Part shown: positions 36,630 to 46,022 of the stretch, piece after piece
Position numbering within the stretch: position 1 is the first letter of the stretch
Layout: every line of letters begins with the position of its first letter
From: Saccharofermentans sp.
GTDB taxonomy: Bacteria > Bacillota > Clostridia > Saccharofermentanales > Saccharofermentanaceae
Assembly (NCBI GenBank): GCA_024403715.1
Contig: JAKSRJ010000011.1
Coordinates: forward strand, 1 to 64,000
Length of the DNA stretch: 64,000 bases
Direction: 5' to 3'
Position numbers and translations under genes: made by a program
Notes under the pieces: model-generated
Databases searched by the model: none
Seen by the model: the letters and a program-made list of their open reading frames with translations, nothing else
What the model was told of the DNA's origin: nothing

Positions 36630-38373
36630 GGCATTTGATACTTTATTTGTTAATCCTTCTGATAAGGATGGACTTAGTAAGGCTGCCAAGCTTTTGTCTG
36701 ATGGTAACGTAGTTGCTTTCCCTACAGAGACTGTGTATGGTCTGGGAGCAGATGCTACAAATAGTGATGCTGTTAAGAAAATATTTGAAGCTAAGGGTAG
36801 ACCTTCTGATAATCCTTTGATAGTTCATATTAGTGATAAATCTCAGATAAATGAACTCGTTGAAGAGATTACACCTGTAGCAAAAAAACTAATTGATAAT
36901 TTTATGCCAGGCCCGATTACAGTAATTATGCGTAAGAGTTCTAAGATTCCATCTGAAGTCAGTGCTGGGCTTAATACTGTAGGTATTAGAATGCCAAGTC
37001 ACAAAGTAGCACTAGAATTCCTGTCTCTTTGTGGTTGTCCAGTAGCTGCGCCTTCAGCTAATTTGTCTGGTAGTCCATCTCCAACAACTGCTATGCATGT
37101 AAAAAATGATATGGATGGTTATGTTGCAGCTATAGTTGATGGTGGAGATTCAAATGTTGGTCTTGAATCTACGGTCGTTGACGCTACAGGAGATATTCCA
37201 GTAATTTTACGCCCAGGTGCAATTACTAGTGAGATGATAGACGAAGCTTTAAGTACGACTACTGCTTATGCAGGTGCATTGGAGGCTGGTAGTATTCCAC
37301 CAGCTCCTGGTATGAAGTATCGTCATTATGCGCCAGGTTGTCCTGTAGAGATAATTACCTTGCCTAATACATTAGAGGGTGTTGATTATACTGATGAGAA
37401 GTTATCAGAAGAGCAAAAAGATGAAGTGTTTAAGCTATTTGCTCCATTCGTTCTACGCGCTAAGGAAATCTTAGATAGCAATCCTGCTGCTAGAATTGGT
37501 ATCTTCGGTGGTCATGAGATTAGTTACTTCGTAGAGAAACTTGATGATGAACGTTTCTCTTCTCATATCAATTTTTATATCTATGGTGATTTGTGCGATG
37601 TGAGTAGTGCTTCACATTGCTTATTTGATGGTCTTCGTCACTTAGATCGACAGGAAGTAGATGTTATTCTTGCGCCAGGATTTAAGGGGGAAGGGTTAGA
37701 AGTTGCTTATATGAATCGCTTGTCCAAGGCTGCTGGTAATATTGTTGATGACGTACCATCAAGAGCTTACGATGAGATTAACGATAATACCGTTGATATA
37801 CCTCTGGAGTATTTTGATGATGTATTTACATCTTCAGTGTTGTTCGTAAGTGAGAATGATACTAATTTAAGTGCTATTTGCGAGGGCGTGTTAACGAAGC
37901 TTTTTGCTAAGAAGGGACCATTTTGCTCTAGTGAGAATCGTAAGATTGGAGCTGAGCTTTATGTCGAGTCTTGTGGATTATATGCATCAGATGGTTTATC
38001 TCCAGATAGTATGGCAGTAGAAGCTTTCTCAGACGTTGTTGGTGGAACAATTGCTCATCATTTATCTAGAAGAGCAGATGTATCTATCTATGATATGAAT
38101 GATTTGATACTAACAGCCCACGATAAGCAGGCATTCGAGATTCTTAATTCCTATCCAGAACTTGATGGACGTGTATTTTCATTAAGTTCTTATATGGCTT
38201 CTAAGGGATTAGTTATTAAGGGTGATGACGGAAGAGTAGCTTCTGTATCTATACCAGATCCTACAGGAGAGAATAAAGAGACATATATCCACACAACAAA
38301 AGCTATCAAAGCGTGGCTTCAGATTTTATTCCCATATATTATTAAGGATCTTGGTGCCGAGCGATTTAGCTAA
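36616..38373 (+). CDS. Sua5-type threonylcarbamoyl-AMP synthase fused to a degenerate low-molecular-weight phosphatase-like domain
   Basis: A 585-residue fusion. Residues about 15-205 are the YrdC/Sua5 catalytic domain ([41 protein letters not shown]), making threonylcarbamoyl-AMP for tRNA t6A37. Residues about 225-390 hold the linker [11 protein letters not shown] and the Sua5 C-terminal domain. Residues about 408-585 follow the low-molecular-weight protein tyrosine phosphatase fold: [17 protein letters not shown] aligns with the P-loop pattern VLFVCxGNxCRSPxAEG, but catalytic Cys is Ser (about residue 412) and the Arg is Leu. The late acid loop [12 protein letters not shown] is kept (D548). 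In other Firmicutes ywlC (sua5) and ywlE (phosphatase) are separate neighbours. The start may be ATG 36616 or GTG 36604. Confidence 0.85.
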   Translation: MDRIKAFDTLFVNPSDKDGLSKAAKLLSDGNVVAFPTETVYGLGADATNSDAVKKIFEAKGRPSDNPLIVHISDKSQINELVEEITPVAKKLIDNFMPGPITVIMRKSSKIPSEVSAGLNTVGIRMPSHKVALEFLSLCGCPVAAPSANLSGSPSPTTAMHVKNDMDGYVAAIVDGGDSNVGLESTVVDATGDIPVILRPGAITSEMIDEALSTTTAYAGALEAGSIPPAPGMKYRHYAPGCPVEIITLPNTLEGVDYTDEKLSEEQKDEVFKLFAPFVLRAKEILDSNPAARIGIFGGHEISYFVEKLDDERFSSHINFYIYGDLCDVSSASHCLFDGLRHLDRQEVDVILAPGFKGEGLEVAYMNRLSKAAGNIVDDVPSRAYDEINDNTVDIPLEYFDDVFTSSVLFVSENDTNLSAICEGVLTKLFAKKGPFCSSENRKIGAELYVESCGLYASDGLSPDSMAVEAFSDVVGGTIAHHLSRRADVSIYDMNDLILTAHDKQAFEILNSYPELDGRVFSLSSYMASKGLVIKGDDGRVASVSIPDPTGENKETYIHTTKAIKAWLQILFPYIIKDLGAERFS

Positions 38374-38384
38374 ATACAAAACAT

Positions 38385-38413
38385 TTGTTTATTATGATTT
38401 CTGAGAGTATAAT
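38385..38413 (+). promoter_or_regulatory. Upstream promoter of rpsF operon
   Basis: TTGTTT (38385-38390), 17-bp spacer, consensus TATAAT (38408-38413). It lies about 180 bases ahead of rpsF. Confidence 0.5.
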
Positions 38414-38476
38414 CAATCCGTAATAGTTTTTTGACGATTGATGCGAACAGAATAGTAAACGAATTTAAGGAATTAC

Positions 38477-38506
38477 TTGACTTTATTGATTTTATTGTGA
38501 TATTCT
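38477..38506 (+). promoter_or_regulatory. Main promoter of rpsF operon
   Basis: TTGACT (38477-38482), 18-bp spacer and TATTCT (38501-38506) preceded by TGA as an extended -10. Expected start near 38513 gives a leader of about 75 nt. Confidence 0.6.
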
Positions 38507-38541
38507 CTCCTTCGCTGTAATTTTATATATACAGCATCCTT

Positions 38542-38583
38542 GTTCGGCAGAAGTTGCCGGACCTATAGTCCATAAGGAGGTGA
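38542..38583 (+). promoter_or_regulatory. Candidate S6:S18-binding leader RNA of rpsF
   Basis: Two overlapping hairpins are possible: GTTCGGCA with TGCCGGAC (38542-38562), or GGAC with GTCC around CTATA (38559-38571), the latter with CCG beside its base. The rpsF leader of many bacteria holds a hairpin with a CCG element bound by the S6:S18 pair for autoregulation. The structure ends 3 bases before the strong AAGGAGGTGA site. Confidence 0.45.
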
Positions 38584-38589
38584 AATACT

Positions 38590-38877
38590 ATGGCAAATCA
38601 GTATCAGTTGGTAGTTGTTCTTGACCCAACAGCAGGTGAAGAGGCTGTAAATGCTCTCATCGAGAACATTCAGGGTAAGATCGCAGAGGCTGGAACAGTA
38701 GATGCTCTTGACAATCTCGGAACAAAGAAGCTTGCTTACGAGATCAAGGACGTTAAGGAAGGAACATATGTAAAGGTTCTTTTCACTGCACCAGTTGAAT
38801 TCCCAAGAGAGCTCGAGCGTGTTCTTAAGATTACAGCTGGCGTTCTTCGTTTCTTGGTTGTCCGCGTCAACGAGTAA
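38590..38877 (+). CDS. rpsF: Ribosomal protein S6
   Basis: A 95-residue small-subunit protein that binds the central domain of 16S rRNA with S18. Motifs: YQLVVVLDPTAGEEAVNALIENIQ, the conserved GTKKLAYEIKDVKEGTYV, and the C-terminal RFLVVRVNE. A very strong ribosome binding site (AAGGAGGTGA) precedes it. It is the first gene of rpsF-ssb-rpsR, the classic order in Firmicutes. Confidence 0.96.
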   Translation: MANQYQLVVVLDPTAGEEAVNALIENIQGKIAEAGTVDALDNLGTKKLAYEIKDVKEGTYVKVLFTAPVEFPRELERVLKITAGVLRFLVVRVNE

Positions 38878-38901
38878 TCGTACAGACACGGAGGAAAAAA
38901 C

Positions 38902-39435
38902 ATGAACAAAGTTATCTTGATTGGAAGACTTACAAAGGATCCAGAAGTAAAGAATACTGCTGCACAGGTATCTGTTTGTAGATTTACAATTGCAGTAGAC
39001 AGAAAATTTAAGGATTCAAACGGACAGCGTCAGGCAGATTTTATTAATTGCGTAGCATGGCGCCAGACAGCTAATTTCATTAGTCAGTATTTCCATAAGG
39101 GATCTAGAATCGCTGTAGTAGGAAGTATTCAGACTAGAAATTATGATAATCAGCAGGGACAGAGACAGTATGTTACTGAGGTCGTTGTTGAGGAAGCTGA
39201 GTTCGTAGAGTCTGCTTCTAATTCTCGTCCACAGGGCGGTAATGGTTACGGTAATAACTATAACGCAGCACCTGCTCCTGTAACAGAACCAACATATGCT
39301 CCTGCAGCACCTGTAGCACCAACGGCACCTAATAAGCCAATCGCTCCAGATATGAATGCTGGATTTGGCGGTTCTAATGACGATCTTGATCTTCCTTTTC
39401 CAATCGATGATGACACAGGAAGCATTACATTCTAA
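38902..39435 (+). CDS. ssb: Single-stranded DNA-binding protein
   Basis: A 177-residue SSB. The OB fold spans about 1-110 (MNKVILIGRLTKDPEVK, FTIAVDRKF, DFINCVAWRQTANFI, YFHKGSRIAVVGSIQTRNYDNQQGQR). A Gly/Asn/Ala/Pro-rich linker follows. The acidic tip usually ends SSB as DDxPF; here LDLPF is followed by twelve more residues, PIDDDTGSITF being the end. It coats single-stranded DNA during replication and recruits partners by the tip. It sits between rpsF and rpsR, the standard place. Confidence 0.95.
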   Translation: MNKVILIGRLTKDPEVKNTAAQVSVCRFTIAVDRKFKDSNGQRQADFINCVAWRQTANFISQYFHKGSRIAVVGSIQTRNYDNQQGQRQYVTEVVVEEAEFVESASNSRPQGGNGYGNNYNAAPAPVTEPTYAPAAPVAPTAPNKPIAPDMNAGFGGSNDDLDLPFPIDDDTGSITF

Positions 39436-39447
39436 GGAGAAAATAAA

Positions 39448-39702
39448 ATGGCTGAGAACAGAGAAAGAGCACCTAGAGAAATGAGACCTAGAAGAAGCCG
39501 CAGAAAGTCTTGCGCATTCTGTGCTGAGAAGGTAGAGACTATCGATTTCCTCGATACAACACGCCTTGGTAAGTACATTTCTGAGAGAGGTAAGATCCTC
39601 CCAAGAAGAATGACAGGCACATGCGCAGCACACCAGAGAGAGCTCACAGTAGCTATCAAGCGTGCTCGTCAGGTTGCACTTCTCCCATACGACGCTAACT
39701 AA
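39448..39702 (+). CDS. rpsR: Ribosomal protein S18 (zinc-binding form)
   Basis: An 84-residue S18. The segments [37 protein letters not shown] and [20 protein letters not shown] are diagnostic. C22, C25, C59 and H62 form a likely zinc site, so this is the C+ type rather than the zinc-independent form. It ends the operon and is followed by a terminator. Confidence 0.96.
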   Translation: MAENRERAPREMRPRRSRRKSCAFCAEKVETIDFLDTTRLGKYISERGKILPRRMTGTCAAHQRELTVAIKRARQVALLPYDAN

Positions 39703-39752
39703 TTCTATTAATTAGAATTCGTGGCATAAGCCGTACGGATGGTATATAATTA

Positions 39753-39785
39753 TCGGGTGCCTTAGGGCACCCGATTTTGTTTTAT
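39753..39785 (+). terminator. Rho-independent terminator after rpsR
   Basis: TCGGGTGCC (39753-39761) pairs perfectly with GGCACCCGA (39766-39774) around TTAG, followed by TTTTGTTTTAT. It separates the S6 operon from rplI, 29 bases before its ATG. Confidence 0.88.
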
Positions 39786-39813
39786 ATATTTGTATATATT
39801 TGGAGGACTTGTT

Positions 39814-40257
39814 ATGAAGGTTATTCTTTTACAGGATGTTAAGGGCGTTGGTAAGAGCGGTCAGGTTGTTGAGGTTAGCGACGGTTATGCTAGAAATTTC
39901 CTCTTGAAGAAGAACCTTGCTAAGGAGTCTTCTGCATCTAATCTCAATGAAGCTAAGCTTAAGGAAGGCGCTCGTATTGAGCATGAGAAGCGTGCTTTAG
40001 CAGCTGCTAAGGAATTAGCTACTGATCTTGAAGGAAAGTCAATTACTTTGAAGATGAAGTCAGGCGAGGGTGGAAAGCTCTATGGTGCTGTAACAAGCCA
40101 GGATGTTTCTGATGAACTTAAGAAGAATGGCTATGAGATTAACAAGAAGCAGGTTGTAATTAACAATACAATTAAGAATGTTGGTACTTTTGGTGTAAGA
40201 ATTAAGCTTCACCCTAAGGTTTCCTGCGAGATTAACGTTAACGTTGAGGCTCTTTAA
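39814..40257 (+). CDS. rplI: Ribosomal protein L9
   Basis: A 147-residue two-domain large-subunit protein. The N-terminal domain [31 protein letters not shown] is unmistakable, then a long charged connecting helix (about 40-75) and a C-terminal domain with [34 protein letters not shown] lies eight bases before ATG 39814; an in-frame ATG 24 bases upstream precedes that site and is rejected. Its TAA overlaps the dnaB ATG as TAATG. Confidence 0.96.
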   Translation: MKVILLQDVKGVGKSGQVVEVSDGYARNFLLKKNLAKESSASNLNEAKLKEGARIEHEKRALAAAKELATDLEGKSITLKMKSGEGGKLYGAVTSQDVSDELKKNGYEINKKQVVINNTIKNVGTFGVRIKLHPKVSCEINVNVEAL

Positions 40258-41843
40258 TGGCTGGTCGTGATTTAAGCGACAATTTAACTGGTGATAATCA
40301 GAATACTACACATAACGCGCTAGAAGCTGAGAAGTCTTTGCTTTCTCTTTGCATGCGTAATGCTGAGGCTTTGACAAAGTGTGTCGAGCAGAAGGTAGTT
40401 AGCGATGATTTCTCAGATCAAAGACATAGCACTATCTATGAGTGCATTACTTCTTTATATCTTGAGAATGTTAAGACTTCTCGAATGACAGTTTGTGAGA
40501 AGCTTCTAACTACAGGTAAGACTGCTAAGGCTGGTGGTGATGAGTATGTATATGCGATTGCAAACGTCAACTCTGTTATGTCTGCTTTGGATACATATAT
40601 CAGCATCGTTACTACTAACAGTTCCTCTCGTAAACTTGTAAATACATTGACTTACCTTGAAGGCTTGGCTAAGGATCGTAAGGGTACTGTTAATGATATC
40701 GTTGATTTAAGTATTGCTAAGCTTAATATACTTAAGGACGAACCCGATGGAGCTGGATTTGAGCAGTTATCTACCATTCTTAACCGTAACTTTAAGGAAT
40801 TAAGTGAGACCTTAAAGGGCACAACTGAACGTAAGGTAACTAAGACAGGTTTTTCTTATCTTGATAAGATTACAGGTGGATTTAAGCCTGGAACGATTAA
40901 TATCATTGCTGCTCGTCCTGGTATGGGTAAGACATCGCTTGTGCTTAATATCGCTCGTAATGTAGCTGGTATGTATGGTAAACCTGTACTCATCTTCTCT
41001 TTGGAAATGAGTAAGGCCGAGGTTGCTAATAAAATTCTTGCCTCTATGTGTGCTGTATCTTATAAGAGTATCGAGCGTGCTACTATTACAAAGGAAGAAG
41101 AAGCTGAGCTTACTAAGACAATTTCTCAGATAAGCAGTATGCCTTTATATATCGATGAAAAGACCGATACTAACCCAATGGATATTATGGCCAAGTGTAA
41201 AGAATTCCAGCAGAAGGGCATAGAAATCGGTTTGGTAATAATCGACTATTTACAGCTTTTGACATATCCAGGTAAGTCGACAGGATCTAGACAAAATGAG
41301 ATTGCAGAAATCTCGAGAAGCTTGAAGATTCTTGCTAAGGAACTTAAGGTTCCTGTAATTGCACTCTCACAGCTTAATCGACAGAATGAGAAGAGAGATG
41401 ATGGTGATAAGATTCCAGAGCTTTCCGATATCAGAGATTCGGGTGCTATCGAGCAGGATGCCGACTCTGTAATATTCATTCACAGACCTGATTACTATAA
41501 TAAGAATAAAGAGCATAAGAAGATTGAGGATGCTCAGCTTATAGTTGCTAAGAATAGACATGGTTCAACGGATACAGCTTACGTTAAGTGGCTTGGAGAA
41601 AGAACTATGTTCTTTGAGCCAGATCGTAAAGGTGACCCGGAAGATCCTCAAGGATCTGCATTTACAAGAACTCAAAGTAGTAGTTCAGCATCTTCTGATT
41701 ATCAGTTTGGTGAACCACCTCCAGAGGAACCTGATTTTGATCCAGGTGAGCCACCTTACGAACCCATGGATGAAGATATTATTAATCAGGATAATGATGA
41801 TTTCTTCAACGATGCTAATACTGGATTACCGGAAGAGTTTTAA
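40257..41843 (+). CDS. dnaB: Replicative DNA helicase DnaB
   Basis: A 528-residue hexameric 5'-3' helicase of the replication fork. The N-terminal primase-contact domain begins HNALEAEKSLLSLCMRN. The RecA-like domain contains TGFSYLDKITGGFKPGTINIIAARPGMGKTS (Walker A near 220-227), LVIIDYLQLLTYPG (Walker B), SRSLKILAKELKVPVIALSQLNR and DIRDSGAIEQDADSVIFIHRPDYY. About 80 extra residues at the C-terminus are acidic and Pro-rich and lie beyond the usual end. Called DnaC in Bacillus naming. Translationally coupled to rplI and tilS by TAATG overlaps on both sides. Confidence 0.95.
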   Translation: MAGRDLSDNLTGDNQNTTHNALEAEKSLLSLCMRNAEALTKCVEQKVVSDDFSDQRHSTIYECITSLYLENVKTSRMTVCEKLLTTGKTAKAGGDEYVYAIANVNSVMSALDTYISIVTTNSSSRKLVNTLTYLEGLAKDRKGTVNDIVDLSIAKLNILKDEPDGAGFEQLSTILNRNFKELSETLKGTTERKVTKTGFSYLDKITGGFKPGTINIIAARPGMGKTSLVLNIARNVAGMYGKPVLIFSLEMSKAEVANKILASMCAVSYKSIERATITKEEEAELTKTISQISSMPLYIDEKTDTNPMDIMAKCKEFQQKGIEIGLVIIDYLQLLTYPGKSTGSRQNEIAEISRSLKILAKELKVPVIALSQLNRQNEKRDDGDKIPELSDIRDSGAIEQDADSVIFIHRPDYYNKNKEHKKIEDAQLIVAKNRHGSTDTAYVKWLGERTMFFEPDRKGDPEDPQGSAFTRTQSSSSASSDYQFGEPPPEEPDFDPGEPPYEPMDEDIINQDNDDFFNDANTGLPEEF

Positions 41844-43351
41844 TGGGATTAAGTTCATTTGCATCTAAAATTAATGAATACTGCGCCGGAGAGAATTTAC
41901 TGTCCGGCGTATCGTGTTTAATTGTTGGACTATCAGGTGGTCCTGATTCTGTAGCTTTGTTACTGGCTTTAGATGAGCTAAGGCGAGAAGCTGATGTTTT
42001 TCCGTTGATTTATGCAGTTCATGTTAATCATGGAATTAGAGAAAGTGCCAAGCTGGATGAGGTACTAGCATGTAATTTATGCATGAGACTTGAGATTCCA
42101 ATTACTACATATGAATTTGATGTTCCTTCTGAAGCTAAGGTAATGGGCCGTGGACTTGAAGAGACTGGCAGAATTCTTAGGTATAGAGCTTTTGATGACA
42201 GACTTAAGGATATATCTCTTCAAAATGGAGTCGATAAAAGGAATGTAAGAATCGTAACAGCTCACCATAAAGGGGATCTTACAGAGACATTTTTAATGAA
42301 TTTGTTCCGAGGAACTGGCCTTGAAGGATTGGTTTCTATGGGATCAAACAACACCATTATCAGACCTTTGTTGTGCGTAAGTAAGGATGAGATTCTAAAT
42401 TATCTGGATGATCTAGATGAACAGTATGCTATTGATGAGACCAATAGTGATACGAATTATACTCGTAATAAGTGGCGTAATGTCGTGTTGCCATCAATTG
42501 CTGAAGTATCTATAAAAAAGCCAGAAGATGCGATTATGGGCACATACTCGTTGTTATCAAGTGACGTGGATTATTTAACTAAGGTAACAAATAAAGAGTA
42601 TGAAAGAGTAGTAAAGCGTGTTAATGGTTTTGTGTTTTTATGCATAAATGAAGTAAATAAGCTACATGATGCTATAAAAACAAGACTCATTAGAAGATTA
42701 TGGGAGGAATGTTTTGGGAATCTAATTGATTTTGAGAGCATTCATGTAAAGCTTGTGATGGAGCTAATATCTGAGATGAATGGAACCAAATACGCGGATC
42801 TAGCATTTGGAAGGATGGCTTTAGCTACAGATAAGTATGTAGGCTTTTGTGAAAAAGAGGAAAAAACATTGCTTGCCTGTGCAATGGCTACTGATATGGG
42901 CTTTTTGGCGATTCCTCTTGAAGAGAGCATAAGCATAAGTATGGAAGATTTAGAAAGTGGTATTTTAACAATAAATTTACCTCAAACTGATGTTGCTATT
43001 AGTACCGTTATCGTTGAGAATGAACCATCAAGGGTGTATAATACTTCCTCATGGTTTTGTGAGCCTAAGGATTTAACAATTGAAAAAATCGACCTCAATA
43101 AGGCTTTTATTAAGGCTGGATGTTCGAAGGAGTTAAATCTCATGAAAACTATGTCGGACCTTAAGGTTCCGAGAGATGCTAGGGATTATATAATTACTAT
43201 TAACTCTGGTAATCGAATTTTGTGGATTCCTGGTATTGGACATGCCGAGGGATTCCTATCTGCTAAGTCCTATGAGGCTTGGTGTAAAGACGGTAAGGGC
43301 GAAGTAAATACACTTTTGAAGATTACTGTCGATTTGGAAGGGAGATATTGA
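41843..43351 (+). CDS. tilS: tRNA(Ile)-lysidine synthase
   Basis: A 502-residue PP-loop ATPase that converts C34 of the AUA-reading tRNA-Ile to lysidine, an essential step. The SGGPDS P-loop is at 31-36 (LIVGLSGGPDSVALLLAL). Further N-type ATPase motifs VHVNHGIRESAKLDE, TAHHKGDLTETFLMNLFRGTGLEGL and IRPLLCVSKDEI are present. The C-terminal TilS domain ends VPRDARDYI...RILWIPGIGHAEGF. It overlaps dnaB (TAATG) and hpt (TGATG). The tilS-hpt-ftsH order is widely kept in Firmicutes. Confidence 0.93.
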   Translation: MGLSSFASKINEYCAGENLLSGVSCLIVGLSGGPDSVALLLALDELRREADVFPLIYAVHVNHGIRESAKLDEVLACNLCMRLEIPITTYEFDVPSEAKVMGRGLEETGRILRYRAFDDRLKDISLQNGVDKRNVRIVTAHHKGDLTETFLMNLFRGTGLEGLVSMGSNNTIIRPLLCVSKDEILNYLDDLDEQYAIDETNSDTNYTRNKWRNVVLPSIAEVSIKKPEDAIMGTYSLLSSDVDYLTKVTNKEYERVVKRVNGFVFLCINEVNKLHDAIKTRLIRRLWEECFGNLIDFESIHVKLVMELISEMNGTKYADLAFGRMALATDKYVGFCEKEEKTLLACAMATDMGFLAIPLEESISISMEDLESGILTINLPQTDVAISTVIVENEPSRVYNTSSWFCEPKDLTIEKIDLNKAFIKAGCSKELNLMKTMSDLKVPRDARDYIITINSGNRILWIPGIGHAEGFLSAKSYEAWCKDGKGEVNTLLKITVDLEGRY

Positions 43352-43869
43352 TGGCTAAGTTTGATGTAATGATTCCTGAAGCTGAAATCAAGGCAAAGGT
43401 TAAAGAAATTGCTGACAGAATCAACGCAGAGTATAATGGCGAGCCATTAGTTGTTATTGGTGTTTTAACTGGTGCTTTTATTTTTACTGCAGACCTAGTA
43501 AGAGAGCTTAATATGCCTGTAGTTGTTGATTTTTTACAGGTTTCAAGCTATGTAGGTGACCAGTCTACTGGTAATTTTATATTTAAGAAAGATATTTCTA
43601 TCGACATTAAAGATAAGAATGTTCTTATTGTTGAGGATATTATTGATACAGGAAGAACTCTTAAGAAACTTAAGGAAATGCTTTTGATGCGTGAGCCAAA
43701 ATCCCTTAAGATTTGTACTGCTTTTGATAAGCCTTCTAGAAGAGTAACAGAGTTAGTTCCTGACTATAACTGCTTTACTATTCCTGATGAATTCGTTGTT
43801 GGATATGGGCTTGATTATGATAGTCTCTATCGCGATTTCAAGGATGTTAAGATTTACAGAGGTAATTAA
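43351..43869 (+). CDS. hpt: Hypoxanthine phosphoribosyltransferase
   Basis: A 172-residue purine salvage enzyme joining hypoxanthine or guanine to PRPP. The PRPP-binding loop VLIVEDIIDTGRTL and the flexible loop FLQVSSYVGDQSTG are typical. ATG 43351 lies six bases after AAGGGAG and overlaps the tilS TGA; TTG 43348 just before it is an alternative. It is followed by ftsH with a TAATG overlap. Together with xpt and the nucleoside importer downstream it forms a purine salvage region. Confidence 0.94.
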   Translation: MAKFDVMIPEAEIKAKVKEIADRINAEYNGEPLVVIGVLTGAFIFTADLVRELNMPVVVDFLQVSSYVGDQSTGNFIFKKDISIDIKDKNVLIVEDIIDTGRTLKKLKEMLLMREPKSLKICTAFDKPSRRVTELVPDYNCFTIPDEFVVGYGLDYDSLYRDFKDVKIYRGN

Positions 43870-46004
43870 TGAGTAATAATACAAATCGTCCATCAAATCA
43901 GAATAAACCACTTAATAGAGGTCCAAAGTTCGGTTCAGGATTAATATTTTATGCAATCCTAATCATTGGACTTTTATTCTTTTCTACATTTGTTTATGGT
44001 AAGAATACTGGCAGTAAAGTAGAAGCATCATTAGCTAAGGTATATGAGGTAATCGAGAATCCTTATTGTGATGTAACTAGTGTTGAGATTGAGGGCTCCA
44101 TAATTACTATGGAGTATACAAATGCTCAGGCTAAAACTTCTTATATTACTCAGAGAATTCCTTCTATCTATGTAGATAATCTTATCGAGAGACTTGATAA
44201 TTATAAGTCTCAAGGGCTTATTGATGACTATAACTATATTGAACCAGTTAACTGGGATATCATCTTAAGCATTCTCTCTACTGTAGTATTGGGTGCAATT
44301 ATTATCTTTTTCTTCTTGAGCTTAACTCGTCAGTCTAAGGATAGTAATAGTGTATTTTCATTTGGTAATAGCCGAGCAAAGCTTACCTCTCCTAATGAGA
44401 TGAAGGTTAAGTTTGCTGATGTAGCAGGCTCTAAGGAAGAGAAAGAAGAGTTATCTGAGATTGTTGATTTCTTGAAGAATCCAAAGAAGTATCAGGAACT
44501 TGGAGCAAAGATTCCTAAGGGAGCTCTTCTTTATGGCGCTCCTGGTACAGGTAAGACTTTACTTGCTAGAGCCGTAGCTGGTGAGGCTGGAGTACCTTTC
44601 TTCTATATTTCTGGTTCTGACTTCGTAGAGATGCTTGTTGGTGTTGGTGCTTCCCGTGTTAGAAGTCTTTTTTCTGACGCAAAGAAGGCTGCTCCTGCAG
44701 TAATCTTCATCGATGAGATTGACGCAGTTGGTCGTAAGAGAGGCGCTGGTCTTGGTGGTGGTCAAGATGAGAGAGAGCAGACATTGAACCAAATTCTTGT
44801 TGAGATGGATGGTTTTGATGTTAATACTAACGTTATCGTAATGGCAGCAACGAACAGAGTTGATGTTTTAGACCCAGCTTTGCTTAGACCTGGTCGTTTT
44901 GATAGAAGAATTATGGTAAACCCACCTGATTCAGACGAGAGAGAAGCAATCCTTAAGATTCATGCTAAGAATAAGCCTCTCGATAAGGATGTTAGTCTTC
45001 GTGAAGTAGCTCTTTCTACAGTTGGTTTTACTGGTGCTGATCTTCAGAATCTTCTTAATGAGGCTGCTCTTCTAGCTGCTAGACGTAATAAGAAGAAGAT
45101 TTCAGCATTAGAAATCTCTGATTCTATGTTCCGTGTAATGATGGGCCCTGAGAAAAACTCACGTAAGCTTTCTGATAGAGTAAAGCGACTTACAGCATAT
45201 CATGAAGCTGGTCACGCAATTGTACTTCGTGCTACATCTGATTATGAGAAGGTTGATAGAGTAACAATAATTCCTGCTGGTCAGGCTGGTGGTTTTACAG
45301 CATATAAGCCTAAGGAAGATCTCGATTACTATACAGAGAAGATGCTTCTCGATTCTATTAAGATGAGTCTTGGTGGTAGAGCAGCAGAGGAAATCTTCTT
45401 AGGTGAGATTTCTACAGGTGCTTCTTCTGATTTGCAGCACTGTAATAGAATTGCTACTAACATGATAAAGCGTTATGGATTGTCTCCTAAGTTTAAGAAT
45501 ATGGTCTTCGGTGATGAGAATGAAGAAGTATTTGTAGGCGGATCTTTCGGTCAGGTTCAGAGCTATTCTGATGCAACAGCAGCTGAAATCGATAGAGAAA
45601 TTCAGAGAATTATTGATGAATGCTATGAGGAGACAAAGAGAATTCTTATTGAGAAGAAGAATATCGTTGAAGGCCTTTCTAACAGACTTATCGAAGTGTT
45701 AAAGGTTGATTCTCCTGAATTCGAGGCAATCTATGATGCAGATGGTAATTTAGATATAGCAAAGCAGATTCTTGAAGAACAGCGTAAGGCTGATGCGCAG
45801 AAGCGAGCAAAAGAAGATGAAGCAAAGGCTGTAGCTGAGGAGAAGAAGGATAAGACTGAGGAAGATGAGGCTTCTAAAGAAACTGAAGAGCTTACTGAAA
45901 CTCAAGCAGTGATAAAAGAAGAAGTTGAAGCTTTTACTTCTATCCTTGATGCTGAATTTGGAGAAATCAAGATTGATGATCTTGATGATGATAAGAAATC
46001 TTAA
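43869..46004 (+). CDS. ftsH: ATP-dependent zinc metalloprotease FtsH
   Basis: A 711-residue membrane AAA+ protease that removes damaged membrane proteins and short-lived regulators. Two membrane helices (about 20-42 and 135-158) flank a small outside domain. The AAA module has Walker A GAPGTGKT near 223-230, Walker [12 protein letters not shown], and the second region of homology [21 protein letters not shown]. The zinc site HEAGH is at 445-449. The last 85 residues form a charged Lys/Glu/Asp-rich tail, longer than in E. coli. Confidence 0.96.
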   Translation: MSNNTNRPSNQNKPLNRGPKFGSGLIFYAILIIGLLFFSTFVYGKNTGSKVEASLAKVYEVIENPYCDVTSVEIEGSIITMEYTNAQAKTSYITQRIPSIYVDNLIERLDNYKSQGLIDDYNYIEPVNWDIILSILSTVVLGAIIIFFFLSLTRQSKDSNSVFSFGNSRAKLTSPNEMKVKFADVAGSKEEKEELSEIVDFLKNPKKYQELGAKIPKGALLYGAPGTGKTLLARAVAGEAGVPFFYISGSDFVEMLVGVGASRVRSLFSDAKKAAPAVIFIDEIDAVGRKRGAGLGGGQDEREQTLNQILVEMDGFDVNTNVIVMAATNRVDVLDPALLRPGRFDRRIMVNPPDSDEREAILKIHAKNKPLDKDVSLREVALSTVGFTGADLQNLLNEAALLAARRNKKKISALEISDSMFRVMMGPEKNSRKLSDRVKRLTAYHEAGHAIVLRATSDYEKVDRVTIIPAGQAGGFTAYKPKEDLDYYTEKMLLDSIKMSLGGRAAEEIFLGEISTGASSDLQHCNRIATNMIKRYGLSPKFKNMVFGDENEEVFVGGSFGQVQSYSDATAAEIDREIQRIIDECYEETKRILIEKKNIVEGLSNRLIEVLKVDSPEFEAIYDADGNLDIAKQILEEQRKADAQKRAKEDEAKAVAEEKKDKTEEDEASKETEELTETQAVIKEEVEAFTSILDAEFGEIKIDDLDDDKKS

Positions 46005-46022
46005 AAGGAAGTGTGACTACCT

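Noticed and set aside
38383-38394. AAACATTTGTTT as a terminator for the Sua5 fusion gene
   Set aside because: The stem is only 5 bp and AT-rich; it overlaps the -35 of the rpsF promoter.
39745-39750. TATAAT resembling a -10 before rplI
   Set aside because: It lies 3 bases ahead of the rpsR terminator stem, so a transcript from it would begin in the terminator; no -35 is present.
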